Shown here: in pieces, positions 1 to 7,436 of the stretch
Layout of the letters: every line of letters starts with the position of its first letter
How positions within the stretch are numbered: position 1 is the first letter of the stretch
Assembly: GCA_934091055.1 (NCBI GenBank)
Contig: CAKOKN010000007.1
Coordinates: forward strand, 1-53,673
Direction: 5' to 3'
DNA length: 53,673 nucleotides
Origin: an uncultured Bacilli bacterium
GTDB taxonomy: Bacteria > Bacillota_I > Bacilli_A > RF39 > UBA660
The notes under the pieces: generated by a model
Told to the model about the DNA's origin: nothing
Seen by the model: the letters and a program-made list of their open reading frames with translations, nothing else
Databases searched by the model: none
Made by a program: the position numbers and the translations under genes

Positions 1-269
1 CAGATTTAATATGTGATGTACAAGGTATAAAAAAAATAAAAATAGTATTACCAATTTGTTTAGCAAAAATAATAGCCCCTTTTTTTGAAGCATATTATAA
101 TTTAAAAAAACAAACACCTCTCTTTACCAAGTATTCATTATACACATTATCCTCTAATTCTAATTTTAGTAATAAAAAAGCTAAAGAAGAGTTAGGATAT
201 AAAAATAGAGATATGAAAGAAACTATAAAAGATACTATAAGTTGGCTTAATAAAAAAGGAGAAAAATGA
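1..269 (+). CDS. NAD-dependent epimerase/dihydroflavonol-reductase-like protein, C-terminal part
   Basis: An open frame enters from the left edge (first full codon at base 3) and ends at TGA 267-269, giving about 88 C-terminal residues. The stretch PLFTKYSLYTLSSNSNFS, followed by KAKEELGYK and an ETIKDTISWL end, is what I recall from the C-termini of extended short-chain dehydrogenases annotated as NAD-dependent epimerase or dihydroflavonol reductase. The Rossmann domain and catalytic Tyr-Lys lie outside the window, so substrate and activity cannot be judged. Family assignment is from memory of the pattern; the end of the gene is directly visible. Confidence 0.7.
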   Translation, partial: DLICDVQGIKKIKIVLPICLAKIIAPFFEAYYNLKKQTPLFTKYSLYTLSSNSNFSNKKAKEELGYKNRDMKETIKDTISWLNKKGEK

Positions 270-381
270 AAAAGAAGCTAAAAAAAATATAATTGCTTCA
301 GATAAATCTAGAGCCGCTTACTATGGAGTAATAGCAAATAAAGTTTGGAGATATAAAAAAATAACTAAGGTTATAACCTAG
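266..381 (+). pseudogene. Short frameshifted ORF after the epimerase gene
   Basis: An ATG at 266 overlaps the epimerase stop and opens a frame that ends after 8 codons. One extra A in the following run of eight A (280-287) would extend it to 38 residues ending at TAG 379-381, including DKSRAAYYGVIANKVWRYKK. The peptide looks protein-like rather than random AT-rich sequence, but I do not recognise it. It may be a decayed gene, a slippage-dependent small gene, or noise. Confidence 0.3.
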
Positions 382-412
382 AAGAATATTAATTACTAAA
401 GGAGGTATAAAG

Positions 413-970
413 ATGAACAGATGTAAGTGGTGTAATTTAAATAATCCTAAGTATATAGATTATCATGATCACGAGTGGTGCGTATTGAATTTAGATGATA
501 GCTATCTATTAGAGATGCTTATTTTGGAATCATTTCAAGCTGGGCTATCTTGGGAATGTGTTCTAAATAAAAGAGAAGCCTTTAGAAGAGCTTATGATAA
601 TTTTGCTATAGATAAAATATGTAATTATAATGAAGATAAAATAAAAGAATTAGAAGAAAATAAAGATATCATAAGAAATAAATTAAAGATAAAGGCTAGT
701 ATAAATAATACTAAGATATTTAAAAATATCAAAGAAGAATATGGTAGTTTTAAGAATTATCTTTTAACATTTACAGATAATAAAATATACTATGAAATAA
801 ATATGGCAAGTTCTGAATTATCTGATAGAATATCTAAAGACTTAAGAAAAAGAGGTATGACATTTGTAGGTACCACCATTATATACTCATATCTTCAAGC
901 TATAGGTATAATATACTCACATGATCGAAATTGTTATTTATATAAGGAGAAATACAATGAAAATAGCTAG
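413..970 (+). CDS. tag: DNA-3-methyladenine glycosylase I
   Basis: Base-excision repair enzyme that removes 3-methyladenine from alkylated DNA. The 185-residue protein matches the E. coli Tag layout: Cys4 and His18 at the N-terminus and His170 and Cys174 near the C-terminus are the expected zinc ligands, and ESFQAGLSW (Glu39) is the substrate-pocket signature. KRGMTFVGTTI and YSYLQAIG near residues 145-165 are further family motifs. A strong AAAGGAGG site lies just before ATG 413. The downstream pentapeptide gene starts inside the end of this gene, so the two are probably translationally coupled. No oddities in length or motifs. Confidence 0.95.
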   Translation: MNRCKWCNLNNPKYIDYHDHEWCVLNLDDSYLLEMLILESFQAGLSWECVLNKREAFRRAYDNFAIDKICNYNEDKIKELEENKDIIRNKLKIKASINNTKIFKNIKEEYGSFKNYLLTFTDNKIYYEINMASSELSDRISKDLRKRGMTFVGTTIIYSYLQAIGIIYSHDRNCYLYKEKYNENS

Positions 971-1580
971 TCCTAAAATTAAAAACTGTGTAGAATATAG
1001 TATTATAGATAGTATAAAAGATCAAGAATTTAGTAATAAATTATATAATACTAATATAGAAGATAATGTTATAATTAGTGATATAACATTTGATAGCTGT
1101 ATTTTTAATAATATTAACTTTAGTAATATAAAGTTAGATAATGTTGATTTAGTTGATGTAATATTTAAAAACTGTGATTTATCTAATCAAAACTTTGATA
1201 ATAACTTATTAAGTAGAGTGGTATTTGATAATTGTAAGTTACTTGGAACTTCCTTTGTTAATAGTAGTTTAAAAGATGTTACTTTTAATAGTAGTAATTT
1301 TAAATATACTAATTATTTTGGTAGTAGTCTAAACAATATTGAAATAATAGATAGTGATTTTAGTAATAGTATATTTACTGAATCTAAGATTAAGAATATA
1401 AGTTTATATAATAGTACTTTTAATGAAACAGAATTTATTAAGACTAATTTAAAAGATGTTGATTTTTCTACTTGTAATATTGAAAGAATAGTCTTTGATA
1501 TAGATTCATTAAAGGGAATAAAAATAAATGCTCTTCAAGCTAGTGATATAGTATCATTATTTGGGGTACAAATAAAATAA
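957..1580 (+). CDS. Pentapeptide-repeat protein, Qnr-like
   Basis: A 207-residue protein built almost wholly from pentapeptide repeats of the A(D/N)LXX type, such as NVDLV, NCDLS, NCKLL, SSNFK and TNLKD, which fold as a right-handed quadrilateral beta-helix. Size and the C-terminal GIKINALQASDIVSLFGV resemble Qnr/YjbI-type proteins, which mimic DNA and protect gyrase. The start is ATG 957, with AAGGAGA six bases upstream; a longer frame from 921 has no such site. It overlaps tag by 14 bp, so a link to DNA damage or topoisomerase protection is reasonable but inferred. Composition is strikingly rich in Asn, Ser and Asp. Confidence 0.8.
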   Translation: MKIASPKIKNCVEYSIIDSIKDQEFSNKLYNTNIEDNVIISDITFDSCIFNNINFSNIKLDNVDLVDVIFKNCDLSNQNFDNNLLSRVVFDNCKLLGTSFVNSSLKDVTFNSSNFKYTNYFGSSLNNIEIIDSDFSNSIFTESKIKNISLYNSTFNETEFIKTNLKDVDFSTCNIERIVFDIDSLKGIKINALQASDIVSLFGVQIK

Positions 1581-1605
1581 AGAAGAAATTAATCTTCTTT
1601 TTCTT
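1579..1605 (+). terminator. Rho-independent terminator after tag operon
   Basis: Stem AGAAGA/TCTTCT (1581-1586 with 1593-1598), extended by A-T pairs, followed by a T-rich run. It begins at the stop codon of the pentapeptide gene. Confidence 0.7.
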
Positions 1606-1634
1606 TGCCCCTTCATTCTGTAGTATTCCGGGGT

Positions 1635-1660
1635 ATTAGAAAGCTTAATGTCTTTCTAAT
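1635..1660. repeat. 9-bp inverted repeat upstream of AbrB-type gene
   Basis: ATTAGAAAG (1635-1643) is repeated inverted as CTTTCTAAT (1652-1660) with an 8-base loop. It sits just upstream of the promoter of the AbrB-type regulator. It lacks a clean T-run on the plus strand, so an operator is as likely as a weak terminator. Confidence 0.4.
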
Positions 1661-1677
1661 AATAGTTTTGTTTAGTA

Positions 1678-1706
1678 TTGACTATATATATAATTAATAG
1701 TATAAT
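1678..1706 (+). promoter_or_regulatory. SigA-type promoter of the AbrB-ABC operon
   Basis: TTGACT (1678-1683) and a perfect TATAAT (1701-1706) are separated by exactly 17 bases, ahead of the regulator gene. Confidence 0.75.
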
Positions 1707-1752
1707 TAGTATGAAAAGTATGATTTGTATAACTTTGGAAAGGAAGAATATA

Positions 1753-1965
1753 ATGAAGAAAAATAAATATATGGGTATAAGTAAAGTAGGAGAAAAGGGA
1801 CAAATAGTAATACCTAAGGAAGTAAGAGATATCTTTGGTATAAATCCAGGAGATTCTTTAATAGTACTAGCAGATTCTAAAAAGGGAATAGCACTAGTAA
1901 AATCAGATGTAATAGAAGCTGTTACTAATAATATATTAGGAGGAACTAATGATAAAGATAAATAA
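1753..1965 (+). CDS. AbrB/MazE/SpoVT-family DNA-binding regulator
   Basis: A 70-residue protein with the swapped-hairpin AbrB domain: GISKVGEKGQIVIPKEVRDIFGINPGDSL shows the typical GQIVIPKE core and the GDSL turn. Such proteins are dimeric transcription regulators. The start is ATG 1753 preceded by GGAAAGGAAG; the frame is open further upstream but crosses the promoter. The next gene begins inside the last codons of this one (overlap 17 bp), so it heads a three-gene operon and probably regulates the ABC transporter that follows, perhaps autoregulating through the inverted repeat upstream. The C-terminal 25 residues are a short helix with a DKDK tail. Confidence 0.85.
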   Translation: MKKNKYMGISKVGEKGQIVIPKEVRDIFGINPGDSLIVLADSKKGIALVKSDVIEAVTNNILGGTNDKDK

Positions 1966-2662
1966 CTTAACAAAAAAATATAAAAATAAATTAGCTGTAG
2001 ATAATTTAAATTTAGAAATAAAGACAGGAGAACTATTTTCTTTACTTGGTACTAATGGGGCTGGTAAGACAACAACAATAAAGATATTATCTTCATTAAT
2101 ATTACCTAGTAGTGGAACTGCTGTAATAAATGATTTTGACCTAGTTAAAAATAGAAATAAGATAAGAGAAATAATAAATATATCTCCTCAAGAGACTGCG
2201 GTGGCACCTAATTTGACAGTATTAGAAAATTTATATTTTATGGCGGGTATTTATCAAATAAAGAATAAGAAAAAAAAGATAGAAGAGTTAATATCTTTAT
2301 TTAAATTAGAAGAAGTTTTAAAACAGAAAGCTAAAACTTTATCCGGTGGTTATCAGAGAAAGTTATCCATAGCTATATCTTTAATAAACGATCCTTTGAT
2401 ATTATTTTTAGATGAACCAACACTTGGATTAGATGTTATATCTAGACAAGATTTATGGAAAGTAATAAATAGTTTAAAGGGTAAGACCACAATTATTCTT
2501 ACTACACATTATATGGAGGAGGCAGAGAAGTTATCAGATAGGATTGGGATAATGAATAAGGGTAAGTTAATAGAAGTTGGTACTTCAAAGGAACTAATGA
2601 AGAAAGCTAAAACAAAGACTTTTGAAGATGCTTTTATTAAGATAGTGGAGAGTGATGTATAA
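1949..2662 (+). CDS. ABC transporter ATP-binding protein (ABC-2 exporter)
   Basis: A 237-residue nucleotide-binding subunit with a complete motif set: Walker A GTNGAGKT at about 34-41, Q-loop at Gln81, signature LSGGYQ 131-136, Walker B LFLDEP 152-157 and switch His187. It pairs with the permease gene that overlaps its stop codon by one base. This subfamily (ABC-2 or drug/lipid exporter type) commonly follows an AbrB-like or GntR-like regulator in Bacillota. The exported substrate cannot be read from sequence. The start overlaps the regulator gene, which indicates translational coupling. Confidence 0.93.
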   Translation: MIKINNLTKKYKNKLAVDNLNLEIKTGELFSLLGTNGAGKTTTIKILSSLILPSSGTAVINDFDLVKNRNKIREIINISPQETAVAPNLTVLENLYFMAGIYQIKNKKKKIEELISLFKLEEVLKQKAKTLSGGYQRKLSIAISLINDPLILFLDEPTLGLDVISRQDLWKVINSLKGKTTIILTTHYMEEAEKLSDRIGIMNKGKLIEVGTSKELMKKAKTKTFEDAFIKIVESDV

Positions 2663-3390
2663 TGAGAACTTTAGTGTTTGCTAAAAGAAATTTTAAAGAG
2701 ATAATAAGAGATCCATTAAGTATTATTTTTGCTATTATATTACCTTTGTTTCTTCTTTATATATTTCAACAATTTAAAATTCCTAATGAGGTATATAGTA
2801 TTGAGAATTTTACTCCTGGTATAATAATATTTAGTTTAGCCTTTATTACGATGTTTACTGCTTCTTTAGTAGCAAAGGATAGAAGTACTTCTTTTACAGC
2901 AAGACTTGGTGTTAGTCCTATGAAAGGAATATCTTATATACTTGGTTATAGTTTAGCAGTGATACCTTTAGTGTTATTACAAAATATATTATTTTTTATT
3001 GTAGCTATTATGTTAGGGCTTAGTTTTAGTGTTAATATTATTTATACTATTTTAGTTGTAATACCTATTTCAATATTATTTATAATGCTTGGTATATTGA
3101 TTGGTACTATAACTACAGAGAAATCTTCTTCAGGGGTATCTAGTATAGTGGTACAGTTAGTGGCTTTTACTAGTGGTATTTATTTTAGCACAGATATGGT
3201 TGGTAAAACTTTTGGTAGAATATGTTTGATATTACCATTTAAAAGTACTTTAGATATTACTAAGGGTATATTAAATAGTGGTTATGATGGAATGTTAAAG
3301 TCTTATTTGATAGTAGTTATTTATACTATAATAATAGTTTTATTAGCAGTATTCTTATTTAATAAAAAGATGGTTAGTGATAATAAGTAA
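2662..3390 (+). CDS. ABC-2 type permease
   Basis: A 242-residue membrane subunit with about six hydrophobic segments: near 20-37, 52-70, 92-118, 123-148, 158-175 and 213-236. The short N-terminal helix RNFKEIIRDPLSIIFAIILPLFLLY is the usual coupling region of ABC-2 permeases. ATG 2662 shares its A with the TAA of the ATPase gene. Together with the upstream subunit it should form a 2+2 exporter in the cytoplasmic membrane. A bidirectional terminator follows at once. Confidence 0.9.
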   Translation: MRTLVFAKRNFKEIIRDPLSIIFAIILPLFLLYIFQQFKIPNEVYSIENFTPGIIIFSLAFITMFTASLVAKDRSTSFTARLGVSPMKGISYILGYSLAVIPLVLLQNILFFIVAIMLGLSFSVNIIYTILVVIPISILFIMLGILIGTITTEKSSSGVSSIVVQLVAFTSGIYFSTDMVGKTFGRICLILPFKSTLDITKGILNSGYDGMLKSYLIVVIYTIIIVLLAVFLFNKKMVSDNK

Positions 3391-3391
3391 G

Positions 3392-3423
3392 AAAAAAATG
3401 TAACTAGTGTTAGTTACATTTTT
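3392..3423. terminator. Bidirectional terminator between convergent genes
   Basis: A 12-bp perfect stem (3394-3405 with 3412-3423), A-run on the left and T-run on the right, loop of 6. It serves the ABC operon on the plus strand and the ArsP_2-like gene on the minus strand, and it overlaps the latter's stop codon. Confidence 0.85.
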
Positions 3424-4262
3424 AATGTTATTTCAAATAATTCAAGGATTATACCAGATAATACTCCTAGTATGTAGAGTATAAATAATATTTTGATGTT
3501 TTCTTTAATATTTTTATTACTTTTAAATAGTATTAGTAGGGCAGTTCCACTACCTGTTAGGAGACCACTTATTAATGATGATACATTTATTGCATTATTA
3601 ATATATAGTTCTGTTAACATTACACTAGAAGCACAGTTTGGTATTAAACCAATTAGGCTTGTTATAAATGGACTAAATATACTGTTTTTAAGTAGTATTT
3701 TAGATAAAATATCTTCACCTACAAAAGAGAATATTATGTTTATTATAAAAGTAATTATCATTATAAATATTGTTATATTTAGAGTATGTTTTAAGGCTGG
3801 TATAAATATTCCTTTTTCACAATGACAGTGTTCTTCATCACAAATAGAATAGTTTTCTTTTTCTTGTTTTCTTTGTTTTTTAGATAATATTAAATCTATA
3901 ATTACTCCATATATTATAGCAAATATTACTTTAATTAGTATTATTACTATTATAGTAGTTATATTTATGTTTTCTGATATTAATATAGGAAGCATTTCAT
4001 CACTAGTAGATAAATATATAGATATTAATGTACCTAAAGTAATTATTCTAGTTATATATAAATTAGTAGCCATAACAGAGAAACCACATTGAGGAATGGC
4101 TCCTAAGAGGGAACCTATTAGTGGGCCATATTTTTTTGATTTACTAATTATATTTTTATTATTTAATTTATGTTCTATTACTTCAATAATTAGAAAAGTA
4201 ATGAATAGAAAAGGTATTAGTTTTAATGTATCTATTAATGTATCTAATATTATATCAGTCAT
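3414..4262 (-). CDS. Putative manganese/heavy-metal exporter (ArsP_2-like, 10TM)
   Basis: A 282-residue integral membrane protein. Two half-repeats each carry a family signature: GAIPQCGFSVMATNLY (about 54-69) and GLIPNCASSVMLTELY (about 204-219), which I recognise from the ArsP_2 family annotated as putative manganese transporter or arsenic efflux protein. Between the halves a cytoplasmic loop holds the cluster CDEEHCHCEKG (about 142-152), five Cys/His ligands that probably bind a metal ion. The spacer between halves is short for the family. AAGGTGATA precedes the start. It stands alone with its own promoter and terminator. Metal specificity is inferred only. Confidence 0.8.
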   Translation of the reverse strand: MTDIILDTLIDTLKLIPFLFITFLIIEVIEHKLNNKNIISKSKKYGPLIGSLLGAIPQCGFSVMATNLYITRIITLGTLISIYLSTSDEMLPILISENINITTIIVIILIKVIFAIIYGVIIDLILSKKQRKQEKENYSICDEEHCHCEKGIFIPALKHTLNITIFIMIITFIINIIFSFVGEDILSKILLKNSIFSPFITSLIGLIPNCASSVMLTELYINNAINVSSLISGLLTGSGTALLILFKSNKNIKENIKILFILYILGVLSGIILELFEITLKM

Positions 4263-4284
4263 AGAATATCACCTTCCGGATAAA

Positions 4285-4313
4285 ATTATATCATTTAATT
4301 GTTATTAGAGCAA
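4285..4313 (-). promoter_or_regulatory. SigA-type promoter of the metal exporter gene
   Basis: On the minus strand TTGCTC (4313-4308) and TATAAT (4290-4285) are 17 bases apart, about 23 bases before the ATG. Confidence 0.6.
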
Positions 4314-4322
4314 GAAATATTT

Positions 4323-5231
4323 TTAAAGATACCATTTTTTATTTTTGATTAGTGTTTTTGACATATTTTTTTCTTTATTTTTATTTTGATCTAAATATTC
4401 TCTTAAATAGTTTAGAGCTATATTTAATAAGACAGTGTCTTCTTTTATTTGAATATCTTCTTTGAATAAATTATTTAGTAGTAATTTTATTTCTTCTTTT
4501 TTGTTTTCTTTTACTATCTTTATACATTTATCTACTTTTTGCATTAATATTGTAAAATAGTTATCATAGTTAGTAGGTAATTTAGTGTCTACTAGAGTAT
4601 TGAATATTAGTTTTATGTAATTATATAATTCTATATACAGAGAACTTTGTTCTTTTATTGTTTTAGGTTTGCTTATATAATCTATTTTTGGTATTACTTC
4701 GTATGTATCATAATATCTAGTATTTGATATATGGATAGTTTGGTAATCTTTGATGCAATCTAAGTTAAATAAAGTTAAACTATTTAAACTCCATTCTTTG
4801 AATGACTCAATATTATCTCTATATTTTAGCATATAGTAGTTTACATATATTCCATCATAATGTTTAGATAAATCTTCAAAATCAAAAATAGGTAGATTAT
4901 TGTCCCTATTTTGATAGTAACCTAGAATATGGTGCATAGATGGATATTTTTCTTCGAGATTTTTTACTTTCTGTCTAGAATCTAATTCAATAATATTAGA
5001 ATTTTCTTTTAAAGTGAATATAACTCCTACATCAATATTCTTTACTGCTTGAAGGCCAGTATTTTCATTAGTTAAATAATAGAGCCAATTACTTAATGTA
5101 TATTCTTCGTATTGAGAAGCCCATAGGCCTCCACTTGGCTTTAGACTAAAGTTATTAGCAGGTCTTAATATACTTCTAAAGATATCTTTAGATAAGTTTG
5201 ATGTTCCAATAGTAACATATTTTTTATCCAT
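4323..5231 (-). CDS. Uncharacterised protein with KPSGGLW motif
   Basis: A 302-residue soluble protein with no signal peptide or membrane segment. I do not know its function. The N-terminal part contains LKPSGGLWASQYEEYTLSNW (about 31-50) and, further on, a conserved-looking FKEWSLNSLTLFNLDCI stretch (about 143-159). Similar KPxGGLWxS...W and W-x-x-x-S-L-hydrophobic patterns occur in small phage and mobile-element proteins of unknown function as I remember them. The C-terminal half (from about 195) is helical and lysine-rich, ending in KNKKWYL. An AAAGGAGAAGG site precedes ATG 5231. It is monocistronic, divergent from the following membrane protein gene. Confidence 0.75.
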   Translation of the reverse strand: MDKKYVTIGTSNLSKDIFRSILRPANNFSLKPSGGLWASQYEEYTLSNWLYYLTNENTGLQAVKNIDVGVIFTLKENSNIIELDSRQKVKNLEEKYPSMHHILGYYQNRDNNLPIFDFEDLSKHYDGIYVNYYMLKYRDNIESFKEWSLNSLTLFNLDCIKDYQTIHISNTRYYDTYEVIPKIDYISKPKTIKEQSSLYIELYNYIKLIFNTLVDTKLPTNYDNYFTILMQKVDKCIKIVKENKKEEIKLLLNNLFKEDIQIKEDTVLLNIALNYLREYLDQNKNKEKNMSKTLIKNKKWYL

Positions 5232-5255
5232 ATTCCTTCTCCTTTGGTTCTATAT

Positions 5256-5284
5256 ATGATACTTGAAATCTTCTTTTGTGTCAA
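5256..5284 (-). promoter_or_regulatory. SigA-type promoter of the KPSGGLW gene
   Basis: Minus-strand TTGACA (5284-5279), 17-base spacer, TATCAT (5261-5256), about 25 bases upstream of the start codon. Confidence 0.7.
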
Positions 5285-5313
5285 TATTATTGGTATTAAA
5301 ATTATAATATAAA

Positions 5314-5342
5314 TTGAAAAAATAAATAATAAATGTTATTAT
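5314..5342 (+). promoter_or_regulatory. Promoter of the membrane protein-CapA pair
   Basis: TTGAAA (5314-5319), 17-base spacer, TATTAT (5337-5342). The predicted transcript starts near 5349, only about ten bases before ATG 5359, leaving no room for a normal ribosome binding site. Confidence 0.5.
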
Positions 5343-5358
5343 ATTTATGTGATGTGTT

Positions 5359-6084
5359 ATGGAGAAAAAGAAAATAATAATAATTTGTTCAATTATAGCT
5401 TTGATTTTACTTTTAGGAGTTAGTTCTTATTTTATATTTTTTAGAAAGAGTTCTAGTGATATTCCTAAGTTAGAAATAAATGAAAATAGTAATATAGGTG
5501 ATGGTCAAGAAGATAATAGAGAAAATAATAATGAAGAAAATACTATAGAAGATAATAGTGGTGATAATAAGAGTAATGGCAAAGTAAATGATGATAGTAA
5601 TTATACTGAAGAGGATGTTGTTAATTATTTTGATAGTAATTATAATGAAGTAAATAATAGTACTTGGGATAAGGTTAAAGATAAGTCTAAAGAGTATTTT
5701 ATTACGATAGTTGATTTTATATTTTATGATAAAGAAATAAAGGGTCATACTTTTAATGATCTCAGTAGTACTGCTAAACTAAAAGTTATTAGTATTGCTT
5801 TGAAGTTAGATAGTAAGATAGAAGAGAAAATTCCTAATTATAAAGAGACTATATCTAATACTAGTAATAGAGTATATACAAATGCTAAAGAGAAGTTAGT
5901 TACATTATATTTTGATATTTCTTCTTCTTTATGCAGTAAGTATGAAGATGGATGTGATACTGCTAAAGAAATATTTGGTGATATAAAAGATAATTGTAAG
6001 ATAGGATGGGGATTTGTTAAAGGTCTTTTGAGTGAAGGTGGAAGTAAAATAAAAGATTGGTATGAGGTTTATAGTGGTAAATAG
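5359..6084 (+). CDS. Single-pass membrane protein with acidic Asn-rich linker
   Basis: A 241-residue protein: short KKK N-terminus, one hydrophobic helix at about 5-27, a low-complexity Asn/Glu/Asp linker at about 38-85, and a mainly helical C-terminal domain (about 90-241) with three Cys (LCSKYEDGC and NCK). It should be anchored with its bulk outside the membrane. I recognise no domain. No clear Shine-Dalgarno sequence precedes ATG 5359. The CapA-like gene downstream starts inside its last codons, so the two may work together at the cell surface; that is inference from coupling. Confidence 0.7.
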   Translation: MEKKKIIIICSIIALILLLGVSSYFIFFRKSSSDIPKLEINENSNIGDGQEDNRENNNEENTIEDNSGDNKSNGKVNDDSNYTEEDVVNYFDSNYNEVNNSTWDKVKDKSKEYFITIVDFIFYDKEIKGHTFNDLSSTAKLKVISIALKLDSKIEEKIPNYKETISNTSNRVYTNAKEKLVTLYFDISSSLCSKYEDGCDTAKEIFGDIKDNCKIGWGFVKGLLSEGGSKIKDWYEVYSGK

Positions 6085-7336
6085 AATTTTAAAGATAGTT
6101 ATAGTGATAGTGTTTTGTTTAATTAGTTGTGGCTGTTCTAATAATAAAAATAAAGATACTATTATAAATGATATTATTTCTTATAATAATTCTTTTGATA
6201 AAAGTTTTTTGGAATACATTAATAATAATTATGATGATGTTCTTAATAAAATTCTAGATAGTTTGAAAAATAATAGTTATGATGATAGTTTATGGCATAA
6301 TTTGACTGGTAAATCATATAAAGTATTAATTGATTATTATAAAAATGTATATAAAGATAATGATAGGGTTAAGATTATTGATAATAAAGAGGATAATATA
6401 GTACTTAGTTTTGTTGGAGATATATCTCTTGCAGATAATTTTGATATTATGCCTTATTATGATTCTAGAGGACAAGGGGTATATGGAATACTTGATAAAG
6501 ATGTTGTTGATATTATGAAGAATTCTGATATAATGACTGCGAATAATGAGTTTGCTGTTAGTGATAGAGGAACTAAGATTAGTAAACTATATAATTTTAG
6601 AGCTAATCCTAAAAGACTTTCTATATATGAAGAGATGGGCGTTGATATGGTGTCTATTGCTAATAATCATATTTATGACTATGGAGAAGAAGCATTTTTG
6701 GATACTATAAAATATTTAAAAGAATATGATATCGGTTATGCTGGAGGAGGCTCTAATATAGAAGAAGCTAGTAGTGCTTTTTATTATGTTGTGAATGGAT
6801 ATAAAATTTCTTTTTTGTCTTCTAGTAGAGCAGAGAAGAATGTTGTTACTCCTTCTGCGACAGATACTTCTAGTGGTATATTTTGGTGTTATGATAATGG
6901 GTTATTACTTAAGAGAATAAAGGAAGAGAAAGAAAAGAGTGATTATGTTGTACTTTTAATTCATTGGGGAAAAGAGGACTCTAGTACACTTGAAGAGGTG
7001 CAATTATCTACTGGAAAGGATTATGTTGATGCTGGTGCTGATATGGTTATAGGTAGTCACGCACATGTACTTCAGGGAATGGAGATATATAATAATAAAT
7101 TAATTGCATATAATTTAGGAGATTTTATATTTAATAGAGAAACAAAAGATACAGGAATATTATCTGTTACTATAAGTAATGATGGTAGCACAAAATATAA
7201 ATTTATTCCTTGCAGACAGAATAATTATAAGACTTCTTTATTATCTGGTGATAATAAAAAGAAAGTTATAGAAAAGATTAGTAATTATTCTATAAATACT
7301 GTATTTGATGATGATGGCAATTTTGATAAAAAGTAG
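6074..7336 (+). CDS. CapA-family lipoprotein (PGA_cap metallophosphatase fold)
   Basis: About 420 residues. The N-terminus is a hydrophobic helix ending in LISCGC, a plausible lipobox, so the protein is likely lipid-anchored outside. The CapA domain (from about residue 115) shows SFVGDISLAD, ANNEFAVSD, VDMVSIANNHIYDYG, LIHWGKE, GSHAHVLQGME and YNLGDFIF, the usual metal-site blocks of PF09587 proteins linked to poly-gamma-glutamate synthesis or surface metabolism. GTG 6074 is preferred because GAGG (6064-6067) lies six bases upstream; an in-frame ATG at 6062 lacks such a site. No capB/capC are nearby, so a real polyglutamate role is unproven. Confidence 0.85.
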   Translation: MVNRILKIVIVIVFCLISCGCSNNKNKDTIINDIISYNNSFDKSFLEYINNNYDDVLNKILDSLKNNSYDDSLWHNLTGKSYKVLIDYYKNVYKDNDRVKIIDNKEDNIVLSFVGDISLADNFDIMPYYDSRGQGVYGILDKDVVDIMKNSDIMTANNEFAVSDRGTKISKLYNFRANPKRLSIYEEMGVDMVSIANNHIYDYGEEAFLDTIKYLKEYDIGYAGGGSNIEEASSAFYYVVNGYKISFLSSSRAEKNVVTPSATDTSSGIFWCYDNGLLLKRIKEEKEKSDYVVLLIHWGKEDSSTLEEVQLSTGKDYVDAGADMVIGSHAHVLQGMEIYNNKLIAYNLGDFIFNRETKDTGILSVTISNDGSTKYKFIPCRQNNYKTSLLSGDNKKKVIEKISNYSINTVFDDDGNFDKK

Positions 7337-7346
7337 ATAAAAATGC

Positions 7347-7375
7347 TTTACATATCTTATCAAAACTGTTATAAT
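7347..7375 (+). promoter_or_regulatory. SigA-type promoter of rpsF-ssb-rpsR
   Basis: TTTACA (7347-7352), 17-base spacer, TATAAT (7370-7375). Confidence 0.75.
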
Positions 7376-7383
7376 ACTTTGTG

Positions 7384-7430
7384 AGCGAAGAGCTCCTTGC
7401 CTTAACAAGGCCGTTAGTCCAAAAGGAGGT
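7384..7430 (+). promoter_or_regulatory. Ribosomal S6:S18 autoregulatory leader
   Basis: Between promoter and rpsF there is a hairpin CCTTG/CAAGG (7395-7399 with 7406-7410) followed directly by CCG (7411-7413), then the ribosome binding site AAGGAGG. A hairpin next to an unpaired CCG is the known hallmark of the rpsF leader bound by the S6:S18 complex, which represses its own operon. Here both S6 and S18 are encoded downstream in the same operon. I could not define the outer stem by eye. Confidence 0.65.
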
Positions 7431-7436
7431 GTAATA

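Noticed and set aside
368..379. Perfect 12-bp palindrome AGGTTATAACCT upstream of tag
   Set aside because: It lies at the end of the frameshifted ORF and not at a promoter I can define; a short AT-rich palindrome can arise by chance.
1656..1973. 105-codon minus-strand frame opposite the AbrB-type gene
   Set aside because: It is a shadow of the plus-strand regulator and its promoter; no ribosome site or recognisable domain.
5470..5748. Hydrophobic minus-strand frame of 92 codons
   Set aside because: Ile/Thr-rich translation is the complement of the Asn/Asp-rich linker of the membrane protein, an artefact of low complexity.
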